A DNA stretch of 64,000 bases, taken from contig NZ_JAWJZH010000001.1 in NCBI RefSeq assembly GCF_033063295.1, positions 2,790,001 through 2,854,000 of the forward strand, given 5' to 3'. Shown here piece by piece: positions 1-9,716 of this stretch. How positions within the stretch are numbered: position 1 is the first letter of the stretch; every line of letters starts with the position of its first letter. A program made the translations under genes and the position numbers. Below the pieces are notes generated by a model. That model saw only the letters and a program-made list of their open reading frames with translations. It ran no database searches and was not told where the DNA came from. This stretch comes from Nitrosomonas sp. Is35. Lineage in GTDB: Bacteria > Pseudomonadota > Gammaproteobacteria > Burkholderiales > Nitrosomonadaceae.

Positions 1-1
1 T

Positions 2-70
2 TTACGCCATCATATCAGCCCTAACGGCTATTATCGCGGCAAAAAAGTGGTTAAAACCAAAAACGATTAA
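2..70 (+). CDS. rpmF: 50S ribosomal protein L32, 3' end only
   Basis: Partial gene. The frame ending in TAA at 68-70 reads LRHHISPNGYYRGKKVVKTK and then ND, which matches the C-terminus of bacterial ribosomal protein L32, a small protein of the large ribosomal subunit. The start lies before the window. rpmF directly upstream of plsX and the fab genes is the classic proteobacterial arrangement, and the 66-bp gap fits co-transcription. Only the last 22 codons are visible. Confidence 0.9.
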   Translation, partial: LRHHISPNGYYRGKKVVKTKND

Positions 71-136
71 AAACACAATTCTTATTGCTACAGATCGCAT
101 CAACTATAGCTTCTTCCAGCCGCAAGAGCACCGAAA

Positions 137-1177
137 TTGGATATCACTGTAGCAATAGACTGTATGGGGGGCGATCATGGCCCCCACGTGACCGTTCCAT
201 CCGCGCTCGAATATTTGCGCCAGGACCCTGAAGCCAATATTATTTTAGTCGGCATTCCCGATGCCATCGAGGCAGAACTGCGCGCCGCTAAATCCGATTT
301 TGGCCCAAGAATCCGCTTACATCCGGCAAGTGAAGTTGTCGGCATGGATGAATCACCGGCCACAGCCTTGCGCGGCAAAAAAGACTCCTCCATGCGTGTC
401 GCCATAAATCTCGTCAAAACCGGTGAAGCGCAGGCTTGTATCAGCGCTGGCAACACTGGTGCGTTGCTGGCTACTTCCCGCTTTGTCTTAAAAACGATCC
501 CAGGCGTTGACCGCCCGGCGCTGGCGGTAATATTGCCGACCAGTACCGGCCACACTTACGTGCTGGACTTGGGCGCTAACGTCGATTGCACGGCGGAACA
601 CTTGTTCCAATTTGGCATCATGGGCGCATCCCTGGTATCCTCGGTAGAAAATAAAGCCTTCCCAAGCGTCGGATTGCTCAACATCGGCGAGGAAGAAATC
701 AAAGGCAATGAAATAGTCAAGCAGGCGGCTGAATTACTGCGCAATAGCGGTCTCAATTTTTATGGCAACGTGGAAGGCAACGATATTTACAAAGGAACCA
801 CGGATGTCGTGGTATGCGATGGCTTTGTCGGCAACATCACGCTAAAAACTTCCGAAGGCTTAGCACAAATGCTGGCAGCCTATCTGCGTGAGGAATTCAA
901 ACGCAATCTGCTGACAAAACTCGCCGGTGTCATTGCGATGCCGGTCATCAACTCCTTTAAGCGCCGCGTTGATCACCGGCGTTATAACGGTGCCAGTTTC
1001 CTGGGTTTACGCGGCATCGTGATTAAAAGCCATGGCTCGGCGGACAAATATGCTTTTGGTTTTGCCATCAAGCGCGCCGCCGACGAGGTGCGCGGCGGCA
1101 TGCTGCGGCGCATTAGTGAACGGGTAGCCGAGTTCTCCCGTCATTCTCAAACTTCCTCTAAAGAAATAATACGATAA
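137..1177 (+). CDS. plsX: Phosphate acyltransferase PlsX
   Basis: Makes acyl-phosphate from acyl-ACP, the first step in feeding fatty acids to PlsY for phospholipid synthesis; a peripheral membrane/cytosolic enzyme. The 346-residue product opens with the family signature [13 protein letters not shown] [12 protein letters not shown] and carries [10 protein letters not shown] and DLGANVDC, and the length is typical. The start is a TTG at 137; no earlier ATG is available and the family signature follows at once, so the rare start is accepted although no strong ribosome-binding site precedes it. The stop TAA overlaps the fabH ATG by one base (TAATG), indicating translational coupling. Confidence 0.95.
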   Translation: MDITVAIDCMGGDHGPHVTVPSALEYLRQDPEANIILVGIPDAIEAELRAAKSDFGPRIRLHPASEVVGMDESPATALRGKKDSSMRVAINLVKTGEAQACISAGNTGALLATSRFVLKTIPGVDRPALAVILPTSTGHTYVLDLGANVDCTAEHLFQFGIMGASLVSSVENKAFPSVGLLNIGEEEIKGNEIVKQAAELLRNSGLNFYGNVEGNDIYKGTTDVVVCDGFVGNITLKTSEGLAQMLAAYLREEFKRNLLTKLAGVIAMPVINSFKRRVDHRRYNGASFLGLRGIVIKSHGSADKYAFGFAIKRAADEVRGGMLRRISERVAEFSRHSQTSSKEIIR

Positions 1178-2133
1178 TGTATTCAAGAATCACTGGAACA
1201 GGCAGTTATTTACCGGAGAAAATTCTCACTAATCTTGATCTGGAACGCATGGTGGATACCAGCGATGAGTGGATCCGCACGCGCACCGGCATCACGCAGC
1301 GGCATATTGCCGGAGAAGGTCAAGTGGCCAGCGATCTGGCGCTGTATGCGTGTCAGAATGCCATGCAGGCTGCCGGTGTAACCGGTCAGGACATCGATCT
1401 CATTATCGTCGCCACAACCACACCGGACATGATTTTCCCGAGTACCGCCTGTATTTTGCAAAACAAGCTGGGCATCGAAAATTGCCCGGCTTTTGATGTG
1501 CAGGCCGTTTGTAGCGGCTTTGTTTATGCGCTCGCCACAGCCGATATGTTTGTCAGTTCCGGCAAATGCCGCAATGCACTCGTGGTCGGCAGTGAAATCT
1601 ACTCAAAAATAATGGATTGGAATGACCGCAGCACCTGTGTTTTATTCGGTGACGGTGCGGGTGCCGTGGTGCTTTCGCAAAGCGATCAGCCCGGCATATT
1701 ATCGACGCATCTGCACGCCAGCGGCAGCCATAGCAACATTCTTTCCGCACCGGGAAGCATCAGCGGGGGAAAAGTACAAGGCACGCCTTATATCAACATG
1801 GAAGGCAATGCTGTATTCAAATTCGCCGTCAAAGTGCTGGAAGAAGTCGTACAGGAAGCGGTGGCAAAAAACAATTTGCAATCCACCGATATCGATTGGC
1901 TGATTCCGCATCAGGCGAATATCCGGATTATTCAATCAACCGCCAGAAAACTTGGATTGCCGATGGACAAAGTGGTTGTAGCCGTGGACAAGCACGGCAA
2001 CACCTCCGCCGCTTCCATCCCGCTCGCACTGGACATGGCTGTGCGTGACGGACGTATTCAGCGCGATCAATTGGTTTTACTGGAAGGTGTCGGCGGTGGT
2101 TTTACATGGGGAGCAGTCTTACTGCGTTGGTGA
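1177..2133 (+). CDS. fabH: Beta-ketoacyl-ACP synthase III (FabH)
   Basis: Condenses acetyl-CoA with malonyl-ACP to start type II fatty acid synthesis in the cytosol. The 318-residue protein has the Cys-His-Asn triad in the expected contexts: Cys in [13 protein letters not shown], His in IPHQANIRI and Asn in [11 protein letters not shown]. Length is standard for FabH. It overlaps the plsX stop by one base and is followed by fabD after 3 bp, so the genes are surely one transcript. Confidence 0.97.
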   Translation: MYSRITGTGSYLPEKILTNLDLERMVDTSDEWIRTRTGITQRHIAGEGQVASDLALYACQNAMQAAGVTGQDIDLIIVATTTPDMIFPSTACILQNKLGIENCPAFDVQAVCSGFVYALATADMFVSSGKCRNALVVGSEIYSKIMDWNDRSTCVLFGDGAGAVVLSQSDQPGILSTHLHASGSHSNILSAPGSISGGKVQGTPYINMEGNAVFKFAVKVLEEVVQEAVAKNNLQSTDIDWLIPHQANIRIIQSTARKLGLPMDKVVVAVDKHGNTSAASIPLALDMAVRDGRIQRDQLVLLEGVGGGFTWGAVLLRW

Positions 2134-2136
2134 TTT

Positions 2137-3078
2137 ATGAAATTTGCATTTGTATTTCCGGGCCAAGGATCGCAATCCGTCGGCATGATGAATGGGTACA
2201 GCGATTTACCCGTCATTCAGGAAGCCTTTCAAGAAGCGTCCGATATCCTTAAGCAGGATCTTTGGTCCATGGTCGTTAACGGCCCGGCGGATGATCTCAA
2301 TCTGACGATCAATACCCAACCGCTCATGCTGACCGCAGGGATCGCAGTGTACCGCGCCTGGGGAAGTCTGGGCGGCGAGCCACCGGCATTGATGGCCGGG
2401 CATAGCTTGGGTGAATATACCGCGCTGGTCGCCTCGGAAGCATTGAGTTTTGCCGATGCCTTGGCATTGGTGCGTTTTCGCGCACAAGCCATGCAACAAG
2501 CCGTGCCGGAAGGTGTTGGCGGCATGGCGGCGATTTTGGGACTGGACGATGAAATCATCGAAACCATCTGCCGTGATATCACCAGTCAAAACAGTGAAGA
2601 ATCGCTTGAACCGGCCAACTTCAATTCACCGGGACAAATCGTCATCGCCGGGCATAAGAATGCCATTGTGCAGGGAATCGAACTGGCCAAATCCAAGGGA
2701 GCGAAACGCGCCATCATGCTGCCCATGAGCATCCCGTCGCACTGCTCGTTGATGAAACCGGCGGCTGACAGCATGCGGCAGCAGCTAGACCATGTGACCA
2801 TGCAACCGCCGCGCATCCCGGTTCTACATAATGCCGATGTAAAAACGCATAGCGATACCGCGGATATCAAAGAAATTCTGATTCGCCAGCTCACCAGCCC
2901 TGTACGCTGGGTGGATACCGTCAAAGCGTTTGCCGCCAACGGCGTTACGCATGTTGTTGAATGCGGCCCGGGAAAAGTATTGGCCGGACTCAACAAACGC
3001 ATTGACCCAAACCTGCAGCAGCTATCGCTGACAGATGGTGAAGCCGTCAAACAAGCGATTAACCATTTAAGGACATAG
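2137..3078 (+). CDS. fabD: Malonyl-CoA:ACP transacylase (FabD)
   Basis: Transfers malonyl from CoA to ACP, supplying extender units. The 313-residue protein starts KFAFVFPGQGSQSVGM and has the nucleophile motif GHSLGEYTAL with the active serine, plus the HCSLMKPA and GPGKVLAGL segments usual for the family. It follows fabH after three bases and precedes fabG by about 50 bp. Standard length, no oddities. Confidence 0.97.
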   Translation: MKFAFVFPGQGSQSVGMMNGYSDLPVIQEAFQEASDILKQDLWSMVVNGPADDLNLTINTQPLMLTAGIAVYRAWGSLGGEPPALMAGHSLGEYTALVASEALSFADALALVRFRAQAMQQAVPEGVGGMAAILGLDDEIIETICRDITSQNSEESLEPANFNSPGQIVIAGHKNAIVQGIELAKSKGAKRAIMLPMSIPSHCSLMKPAADSMRQQLDHVTMQPPRIPVLHNADVKTHSDTADIKEILIRQLTSPVRWVDTVKAFAANGVTHVVECGPGKVLAGLNKRIDPNLQQLSLTDGEAVKQAINHLRT

Positions 3079-3128
3079 CATTACAATGAACATTCGTAAC
3101 ACATTATCATGGCTCGATTTAAGGAGGT

Positions 3129-3872
3129 ATGGTTTTGGAAAATAAGATAACGTTGATCACGGGCGCCAGCCGGGGTATCGGGCAAGCCATCGCAATCAAA
3201 TTGGGGCAATCGGGCGCTGTCGTGATCGGAACCGCAACCACGGAAAACGGTGTCAGCGCGATTAATCAATATTTGGAAAAATCCGGTATCAAAGGAATGG
3301 GGATTGCTTTAAACGTCAACGATGCCGAGCAAATCAATCACGCCCTCCAAACCATACGGGAAAAATTCGGTGAAGTGGAAATACTGGTCAATAACGCCGG
3401 CATCACACGGGACAATTTATTGGTGCGCATGAAAGACGAGGAATGGGACGATATATTGGAAACCGATTTGAAATCAGTATTCCGGTTAAGCCGCGCAGTT
3501 CTCCGCGCCATGATGAAAGCCCGTTACGGCCGCATTATCAACATTTCCTCTGTTGTCGGCGCGATGGGCAATTTGGGGCAAGCCAATTATGCCGCCGCAA
3601 AAGCGGGGATGTTCGGATTCAGTAAATCATTGGCGCGTGAAGTGGGCAGCCGCAACATTACTGTCAATTGCGTTGCTCCCGGTTTCATCGATACCGACAT
3701 GACCCGCGCGCTGGCTGATGAATTCCAGCAGAGCTTGATTCAACACGTTCCACTGGGGCGATTAGGCCGTCCGGAAGAAGTTGCTTCAGCCGTTGCTTTT
3801 CTGGCATCGTCCGCCGCAGGCTATATCACAGGCACGACACTGCACGTGAACGGCGGCATGTATATGGATTAA
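3129..3872 (+). CDS. fabG: 3-oxoacyl-ACP reductase (FabG)
   Basis: NADPH-dependent reduction of beta-ketoacyl-ACP; short-chain dehydrogenase. Cofactor motif TGASRGIGQAIA is near the N-terminus, NNAG in the middle, and the catalytic Ser-Tyr-Lys lie in ISSVVGAMGNLGQANYAAAKAG. The start is uncertain: an excellent Shine-Dalgarno AAGGAGG (3121-3127) ends one base before the ATG at 3129, which is too close. It lies seven bases before an in-frame TTG at 3135, giving MENKITLITGAS. TTG at 3135 is therefore the more likely initiation codon; the ATG frame is reported as the longest form. Confidence 0.95.
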   Translation: MVLENKITLITGASRGIGQAIAIKLGQSGAVVIGTATTENGVSAINQYLEKSGIKGMGIALNVNDAEQINHALQTIREKFGEVEILVNNAGITRDNLLVRMKDEEWDDILETDLKSVFRLSRAVLRAMMKARYGRIINISSVVGAMGNLGQANYAAAKAGMFGFSKSLAREVGSRNITVNCVAPGFIDTDMTRALADEFQQSLIQHVPLGRLGRPEEVASAVAFLASSAAGYITGTTLHVNGGMYMD

Positions 3873-4010
3873 CACAGAAACGGAATAGATTGATTCAATC
3901 GGATCGTAAAATCAGATTAATCACAAAACAATCACAAAAAGTTCTTTATAATGCGCCACCTAATTAAAAACTTAAATAGGAAGTTATGTGACCGCAGTCA
4001 TGTTTTGGTT

Positions 4011-4037
4011 TTGCTGGCATTTAAAATTTGTTAGAAT
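4011..4037 (+). promoter_or_regulatory. Candidate promoter of acpP
   Basis: An extended -10 (TG at 4029-4030, then TAGAAT at 4032-4037) is preceded by a TTGCTG-like -35 at 4011-4016 with a 15-bp spacer, about 40 bp before the acpP ribosome-binding site AGAAGGAA. A second TATAAT lies at 3947-3952 without a good -35. ACP is made in large excess over its partner enzymes, so an internal promoter here is expected. Identified by eye only. Confidence 0.5.
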
Positions 4038-4074
4038 GGCACGCATTTTTCTTACCTGAGAAGGAAATACCTAG

Positions 4075-4317
4075 ATGGAAAATATTGAGCAGCGTATTAA
4101 AAAAATTGTAGCTGAACAACTTGGTGTTAATGAAGCAGAAGTCAAAAATGAATCATCTTTCGTCAACGACCTGGGAGCAGATTCGCTCGATACGGTTGAA
4201 CTGGTTATGGCATTGGAAGAAGAATTCGAATGTGAAATCCCAGATGAGCAAGCTGAAAAAATAAATACCGTCCAGGAAGCGATTGATTACGTCACCGCCA
4301 ATACCAGCGCCAGTTAG
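4075..4317 (+). CDS. acpP: Acyl carrier protein
   Basis: Small acidic carrier of growing acyl chains. The 80-residue product has the phosphopantetheine attachment serine in [18 protein letters not shown] and ends in the usual helix [22 protein letters not shown] sits 7-8 bp before the ATG. The gene is set off from fabG by about 200 bp with its own candidate promoter, and precedes fabF by 36 bp, the conserved order. Confidence 0.98.
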   Translation: MENIEQRIKKIVAEQLGVNEAEVKNESSFVNDLGADSLDTVELVMALEEEFECEIPDEQAEKINTVQEAIDYVTANTSAS

Positions 4318-4353
4318 TATTTTGTTTTTCAAGAATAAGTAAGCGGAGTTATT

Positions 4354-5595
4354 TTGTCCAAACGCAGGGTAGTCGTTACCGGATTGGGTATTGTGTCGCC
4401 TGTAGGCAGCACAGTATCCAGCGCATGGGAGGGCATCATCTCAGGAAAATCCGGTATCACCCGGATAACCCGTTTTGATGCATCGAGTTTTGCTTCACAA
4501 ATTGCAGGCGAAGTGAAAGATTTCGATATTCACCAATATCTTTCTGTAAAAGAAGCGCGCCGCATGGACGTTTTCATCCATTACGGCATGGCAGCCGCAA
4601 TTCAAGCCGTCAAAGACGCGGGTATCGATGATATTTCCCATCTTGATGCGGAAAAAATCGGCGTCAATATCGGTTCCGGTATCGGCGGCTTGCCGATGAT
4701 CGAAAATACCGATACAGCGTATCATGCAGGTGGACCGCGTAAAATCTCTCCATTCTTTATTCCCAGCACCATTATCAATATGATCGCGGGTAATTTATCC
4801 ATCATGTATGGCTATAAAGGACCCAACATCGCAATCGTAACCGCTTGTACCACGGCCACACATAGCATCGGCTATTCAGCCCGCATGATTGAGTACGGCG
4901 ATGCCGATGTCATGGTGTGCGGCGGCGCGGAATCCTGTGTAACGCCGCTGGCCATCGGCGGATTTGCAGCGGCAAAAGCATTATCTGGAAACAATGACAA
5001 TCCGGAAACTGCCAGCCGTCCTTGGGATGTCGACCGCGATGGCTTTGTTCTGGGCGAAGGCGCGGGGGTTCTGGTACTGGAAGAACTGGAGCACGCCAAA
5101 CGGCGCGGCGCAAAAATTTATGCGGAATTGGCCGGTTTTGGCATGAGCGCGGACGCATTCCATATGACCGCTCCTTGCGACGATGGCGAGGGTGCGGCAC
5201 GCTGTATGACCAATGCGCTCAAGAATGCGGGCATTAATACTACGGAAGTCGATTACATCAATGCACACGGCACATCCACTCCATTGGGTGATATCGCCGA
5301 AACCATTGCAGTCAAACGCTGCTTCGGTGAACATAGCAAGAAACTGGCGGTTAGCTCAACGAAATCAATGACCGGGCACTTGCTCGGCGCGGCCGGTGGC
5401 GTGGAAGCGGTTTTCTCCGTACTTGCGCTCCATCAGCACATTGCACCGCCAACCATCAATCTGGTCAATCAGGATCCGCAGTGTGATCTGGATTTCATTC
5501 CCAATACCGCGCGAGACATGAATATCAAGGTTGCGCTATCCAATTCCTTCGGGTTTGGAGGGACTAACGGAACACTCGTTTTCCGTAGCGTATAA
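4354..5595 (+). CDS. fabF: Beta-ketoacyl-ACP synthase II (FabF)
   Basis: Elongating condensing enzyme of type II fatty acid synthesis. The 413-residue protein carries the catalytic Cys in [13 protein letters not shown], the two His in [11 protein letters not shown] and [13 protein letters not shown], and the C-terminal [10 protein letters not shown] loop. Start is TTG at 4354 with GCGGAG about 9 bp upstream; the protein begins [17 protein letters not shown], so the start is secure. Followed by mltG with no pabC in between, although many relatives carry pabC there. Confidence 0.97.
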   Translation: MSKRRVVVTGLGIVSPVGSTVSSAWEGIISGKSGITRITRFDASSFASQIAGEVKDFDIHQYLSVKEARRMDVFIHYGMAAAIQAVKDAGIDDISHLDAEKIGVNIGSGIGGLPMIENTDTAYHAGGPRKISPFFIPSTIINMIAGNLSIMYGYKGPNIAIVTACTTATHSIGYSARMIEYGDADVMVCGGAESCVTPLAIGGFAAAKALSGNNDNPETASRPWDVDRDGFVLGEGAGVLVLEELEHAKRRGAKIYAELAGFGMSADAFHMTAPCDDGEGAARCMTNALKNAGINTTEVDYINAHGTSTPLGDIAETIAVKRCFGEHSKKLAVSSTKSMTGHLLGAAGGVEAVFSVLALHQHIAPPTINLVNQDPQCDLDFIPNTARDMNIKVALSNSFGFGGTNGTLVFRSV

Positions 5596-5612
5596 ATCAT
5601 CATCTGTGGCGC

Positions 5613-6608
5613 ATGCACACGCTAAAACGCCTCCTGTTCTACGCGTTTTTCGCAACCCTCCTGCTTATCGGATGGTTTTATCTTCATGTTCATTCCAGTA
5701 TCACGCTACCGGTCAAGCCGTATGAATTTTCTATCCGGCATGGCAGCAACCTGAAACAAACCGCCCAGCAGTTGGCCGATGCCGGTGTCATCCACACCAA
5801 ATGGTCACTAATTCTATTGGCGCGTTACCTGAACCTGGAATCCGCCATCAAGGCCGGAGACTATCTGCTGACCGAGAATATCACCCAGATCGCGCTGTTA
5901 AACTATCTGACCAAGGGCGATGCCAAGCAGCATGAAATCAGAATTCTTGAAGGTTCGACGTTTGCGCAGCTGCGAAAAACCTTAAATGAAAATCCGGCCA
6001 TACAAAATCATACAGCCGGACTCAGCGACCCGGAAATTTTACGCTTGATCGGAGCGGCTGAAAGTGCTGCCGAAGGATTATTCTTCCCCGATACCTATTT
6101 TTTTGTGCGCGACAGCAGCGATATCGACATCTTGCAGCGCGCCTACCGCACCATGCAGAATCACCTGCAAACCAGCTGGGAATCACGCGCCGGATCTTTG
6201 CCGCTAGCCTCACCTTACGAAGCGCTCATTCTTGCTTCGATTATTGAAAAAGAAACCGGTCTGGAGAGTGATCGCGCTGAAATAGCCGGTGTATTTATCA
6301 ACCGGCTACGCAAAGGAATGCGGTTACAGACAGATCCCACCATCATCTATGGCATGGGCGAACAGTTTAACGGTAATTTGCGCAAACAAGATCTGCTTGC
6401 GGATCAGGAATACAACACATATACTCGCGCAGGTTTGCCGCCCACCCCGATTGCCCTGCCCAGCCTCGCTTCCATTCGTGCGGCAGTGAATCCGGCTGAA
6501 ACGGATGCGCTGTATTTCGTGGCCAAAGGTAATGGGGAATCTCAATTCTCCACTAACCTGGCAGACCATAATAAAGCGGTAAATAAATACCAGAAGCCAC
6601 AAAAATAA
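5613..6608 (+). CDS. mltG: Endolytic murein transglycosylase MltG
   Basis: Inner-membrane lytic transglycosylase that cuts nascent glycan strands and sets their length. The 331-residue protein has one N-terminal membrane segment (LLFYAFFATLLLIGWFYL), a LysM-like region (FSIRHGSNLKQTAQQLADAGV), and the YceG domain with the catalytic Glu in ASIIEKETGLESDRAEIAGVF, followed by QTDPTIIYGMG and YNTYTRAGLPPTPI. Usual neighbours tmk and holB do not follow; a glycosyltransferase gene lies there instead. Confidence 0.95.
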   Translation: MHTLKRLLFYAFFATLLLIGWFYLHVHSSITLPVKPYEFSIRHGSNLKQTAQQLADAGVIHTKWSLILLARYLNLESAIKAGDYLLTENITQIALLNYLTKGDAKQHEIRILEGSTFAQLRKTLNENPAIQNHTAGLSDPEILRLIGAAESAAEGLFFPDTYFFVRDSSDIDILQRAYRTMQNHLQTSWESRAGSLPLASPYEALILASIIEKETGLESDRAEIAGVFINRLRKGMRLQTDPTIIYGMGEQFNGNLRKQDLLADQEYNTYTRAGLPPTPIALPSLASIRAAVNPAETDALYFVAKGNGESQFSTNLADHNKAVNKYQKPQK

Positions 6609-6655
6609 AATCATGCCGCCAATCGCCACGCCTCAACGTTAATCTGTGGAACTAC

Positions 6656-9238
6656 ATGACTCAATTTTCGATTGTAGTGCCCACATTGAATGAAGCCGGG
6701 AATATTGATTTACTGCTAACTCGTTTATCCGCACTTAACTTTGCCCCGGATAGCTTTGAAGTAATTTTCGTTGACGACGGTTCTACCGATGGCACACCGG
6801 ACAAAGTGCGCGCGTGGAGAAATCAGTCTAACGTTCATCTCATTGAACGGCGCGAGAAACCCGATCTGACTGCCGCGATTCTCACCGGCATAGCCGCAGC
6901 CAAAAGTGATGTCATTGTCGTCATGGATGCCAATCTGAGCCACCCGCCGGAACAGTTACCGGCAATTGTTACGCCGGTTCTGAACGGAAACTGCGATGTC
7001 GTGATCGGCAGCCGCTACGTGGCAGGCGGTAGCACGGAAAACTGGCCGCTGTATCGGCAATTATTATCTCGTGCTGGCAGCTGGATAGCCCGCCCGCTGT
7101 GCGATGTGAACGATGCCACCTCGGGTTTCTTTGCCTTCCGCCGTGAATTGGCTGCCAGCATTTCCAACCATACGCGCGGTTACAAAATCCTGCTCGAATT
7201 GCTCATGGTCAATCAAGGGAAATTGCGCGTCATGGAGGTGCCGATTTGTTTTCGCGACCGCGCGCAGGGCTCTTTCAAATTATCATTGTCGCACCAGCAA
7301 GCCTATGTTCAACGTCTGATCACTTTGGCGGGCGGCACAGCTACACTGAATACCGCCGGACGTTTCGCCGCGGTTGGATTATTCGGCGCACTGATCGATG
7401 CCGTCGTTTTTCAGTGGATGATCAGCCGTGACGCCGGACTCGCGCTGGCTCACTTCATCAGTTTCTTCGTCGCTGCGGTCACCAACTATACGTTCAATTC
7501 AAAGTGGTCATTTCGCGAACATCATGCGGGTTATCTCAAATGGCATCAATTCGGCCGTTTTCTGACCGTCGGCGCGCTTGCATTATTACTACGCGGCGGT
7601 GTCCTGGCCCTGCTGGTTTATGTGTGGCATATACCGCCTTTACTGGCCATATTTCCCGCTATCGTGGCCACTGCGGCGGTCAATTATCTGGGCTCGGCCT
7701 TTTATGTATTCCCCAGCGAAAAAGATTTGCCCTCGCTGGATATACGCTGGCGCACCGCGGCGATCGGCATCGTACTGTTTGCCATATTGTTGCGCCTGGT
7801 TTATTTCGGCCTGGCACAGCTCATACCGGATGAAACGTATTACTGGCAGTATGCGCACCACATGGACCTAAGCTTCTATGACCACCCGCCCATGGTGGCG
7901 TGGTTAATCTGGTTCGGCACCGCTATCGTTGGTCATAATGAATTTGGTGTACGCATCGGCGCACTGCTGTGCGGTTCGATCACCTTGGGATATTTGTACG
8001 CGCTGGCACAGAATCTGTACGACAAATCCACCGCGATGCGCACATTATTATTGCTGGCCATTCTGCCGCTGGGATTTGGTTCCGGTCTGCTCATGACACC
8101 TGACGCACCGTTGGTCGCCGCCTGGGCTGCCACGCTGTACTACATGGAACGCACGCTGGTTGCTGGTCAACGCACGGCTTGGCTGGGCATGGGAATCGCT
8201 TTCGGCGCCGGATTATTATCCAAATATACGATCGGATTACTGGGTATCGCGGCGCTGGTGTTTTTCATCCTGGATCCAACAGCGCGGCGCTGGATGAAAC
8301 GTTCCCATCCTTATCTGGCGGCATTGCTGGCGTTATTACTTTTTTCACCGGTCATTATCTGGAATTATGAGAATGACTGGGCATCGTTTGCCTTTCAATC
8401 GAACCAGCTGCTGGCGGATGACCATGAATTCGCCGTGCATTTTTTAATTTTTCACATTTTGGTGTTACTTACCCCGATCGGCTTTGCTGCGGCGCTGCTC
8501 GCCTTGTTTTCGAATAAACCCTCCGGGGATCGGCCATTCGAACGCAGACGTCAGTTATTTGTACAGATCTTCACCGGCGTTCCGCTTTGTATTTTTTTCG
8601 CCATCAGCACTTTTGAAACACCGCGTGTTCATTGGACCGGACCGATTTGGCTCGCGGTTTTACCCGCCATCGCTTGGATGATCGGCCAAACAGATCAAGT
8701 CAGCGCCTTCGCCAGACGGATTCAAGCCAGCTGGCGATTGACCATCATCAGCTGCATTTTTGTCTATGCTTTCGTATTGCACTACGTGGTGCTGGGAATA
8801 CCAGGTGTACCTTATCATATGTTCACGGAACATTATTTCTGGCGGGAGACGGCGGGTGAAATCAAGCAGATTGCCGCGGAAGTGAGGCACCAGACCGGTC
8901 AGGAACCGATTATTGTCGGCATGAGCAAATGGTCCGTTGCCAGCGCGTTATATTTTTATACGCACGGCGACGATCCATTGGATATCCGATCACGCAATAT
9001 GTTTGGCGACAGCGGCGCCATGTACGAATACTGGCTGCCTTCGCAGGAAGCAGCTGACCGCCCTATCATTCAGGTGGGTATGAAACGCCGCCATTTGGAG
9101 AAAACCCGGAAAAAAAATGACATTAACCACATGCTGAATCACCCAGGCCCTATCGAGTACCGGGTCATCGAACGCTACGGCACACCGGTGCGGCGTGTTT
9201 ATTACCGGATTTCCCAGGGATTCAAGGGAGTCAGCTGA
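6656..9238 (+). CDS. Three-domain membrane glycosyltransferase (GT2 - GtrA - ArnT/PMT-like)
   Basis: Large 860-residue protein with three recognisable parts. Residues 1-230 form a polyprenyl-phosphate-sugar synthase like DPM1 (FSIVVPTLNEAGNIDLLL, VDDGSTDGT, MDANLSHPPEQLP). Residues 235-360 form a GtrA-like four-helix flippase domain (FAAVGLFGALIDAVVFQWMI). Residues 375-860 form a multispanning lipid-linked sugar transferase of the ArnT/PMT type, with the luminal acidic motif PDETYYWQYAHHMDLSFYD. The fusion suggests a single protein that charges, flips and transfers a sugar to an envelope target; the sugar and acceptor cannot be read. It sits 47 bp after mltG. Confidence 0.85.
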   Translation: MTQFSIVVPTLNEAGNIDLLLTRLSALNFAPDSFEVIFVDDGSTDGTPDKVRAWRNQSNVHLIERREKPDLTAAILTGIAAAKSDVIVVMDANLSHPPEQLPAIVTPVLNGNCDVVIGSRYVAGGSTENWPLYRQLLSRAGSWIARPLCDVNDATSGFFAFRRELAASISNHTRGYKILLELLMVNQGKLRVMEVPICFRDRAQGSFKLSLSHQQAYVQRLITLAGGTATLNTAGRFAAVGLFGALIDAVVFQWMISRDAGLALAHFISFFVAAVTNYTFNSKWSFREHHAGYLKWHQFGRFLTVGALALLLRGGVLALLVYVWHIPPLLAIFPAIVATAAVNYLGSAFYVFPSEKDLPSLDIRWRTAAIGIVLFAILLRLVYFGLAQLIPDETYYWQYAHHMDLSFYDHPPMVAWLIWFGTAIVGHNEFGVRIGALLCGSITLGYLYALAQNLYDKSTAMRTLLLLAILPLGFGSGLLMTPDAPLVAAWAATLYYMERTLVAGQRTAWLGMGIAFGAGLLSKYTIGLLGIAALVFFILDPTARRWMKRSHPYLAALLALLLFSPVIIWNYENDWASFAFQSNQLLADDHEFAVHFLIFHILVLLTPIGFAAALLALFSNKPSGDRPFERRRQLFVQIFTGVPLCIFFAISTFETPRVHWTGPIWLAVLPAIAWMIGQTDQVSAFARRIQASWRLTIISCIFVYAFVLHYVVLGIPGVPYHMFTEHYFWRETAGEIKQIAAEVRHQTGQEPIIVGMSKWSVASALYFYTHGDDPLDIRSRNMFGDSGAMYEYWLPSQEAADRPIIQVGMKRRHLEKTRKKNDINHMLNHPGPIEYRVIERYGTPVRRVYYRISQGFKGVS

Positions 9239-9259
9239 TCCGGGATACAGCGAAATCCT

Positions 9260-9676
9260 TTATTTGGCCTCATAGTCGGCAATTTGCCAGGTATCATCTT
9301 TTGCTTTTGCCAGCGTAATGGTCTCTAATGCCAGACCATTCTCCCCGAAAGTAGTGTAAAACTGCAGCACAACATACTCTCCGTCGGGAAATCCCGATAG
9401 CGACTTGGTCGCACCCGCAGTTGCAATATAACGCGCGGTTATTGCGCCACGCGGCGCTCTGATCGCAGTGATCGATTTAATCCATGCGCCTTCGGAAGTT
9501 TTCCCCTTGAATAGCGGCGATGTGTTCTCCCAGCTATCTTTATAATCACCGCTGTCCACTAGCTTTAACCATGCGCGTGCGCTGCTTTCAGTTTTTTCGA
9601 GAATATTTTTGTCCTCTTGCGCATACCCCGTATTGGTACAAAAAAGCAGCAATAACAGCATTATGAATCGTTTCAT
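9260..9676 (-). CDS. DUF4019 family exported protein
   Basis: The product from ATG 9676 has a signal peptide (KRFIMLLLLLFCTNTGYAQ) and a domain resembling DUF4019: ARAWLKLVDSGDYKDSWENTSPLFKG near the start and LETITLAKAKDDTWQIADYEAK at the end. Function of the family is unknown. The open frame extends to 9724, but the ATG at 9676 is preferred because GAGG lies about 8 bp before it and the signal peptide begins there. It follows the ZIP gene by about 40 bp on the same strand. Confidence 0.8.
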   Translation of the reverse strand: MKRFIMLLLLLFCTNTGYAQEDKNILEKTESSARAWLKLVDSGDYKDSWENTSPLFKGKTSEGAWIKSITAIRAPRGAITARYIATAGATKSLSGFPDGEYVVLQFYTTFGENGLALETITLAKAKDDTWQIADYEAK

Positions 9677-9716
9677 TGTGGAATACCTCGTCAGTAAAGT
9701 CTCTTTGAGCATCGCG

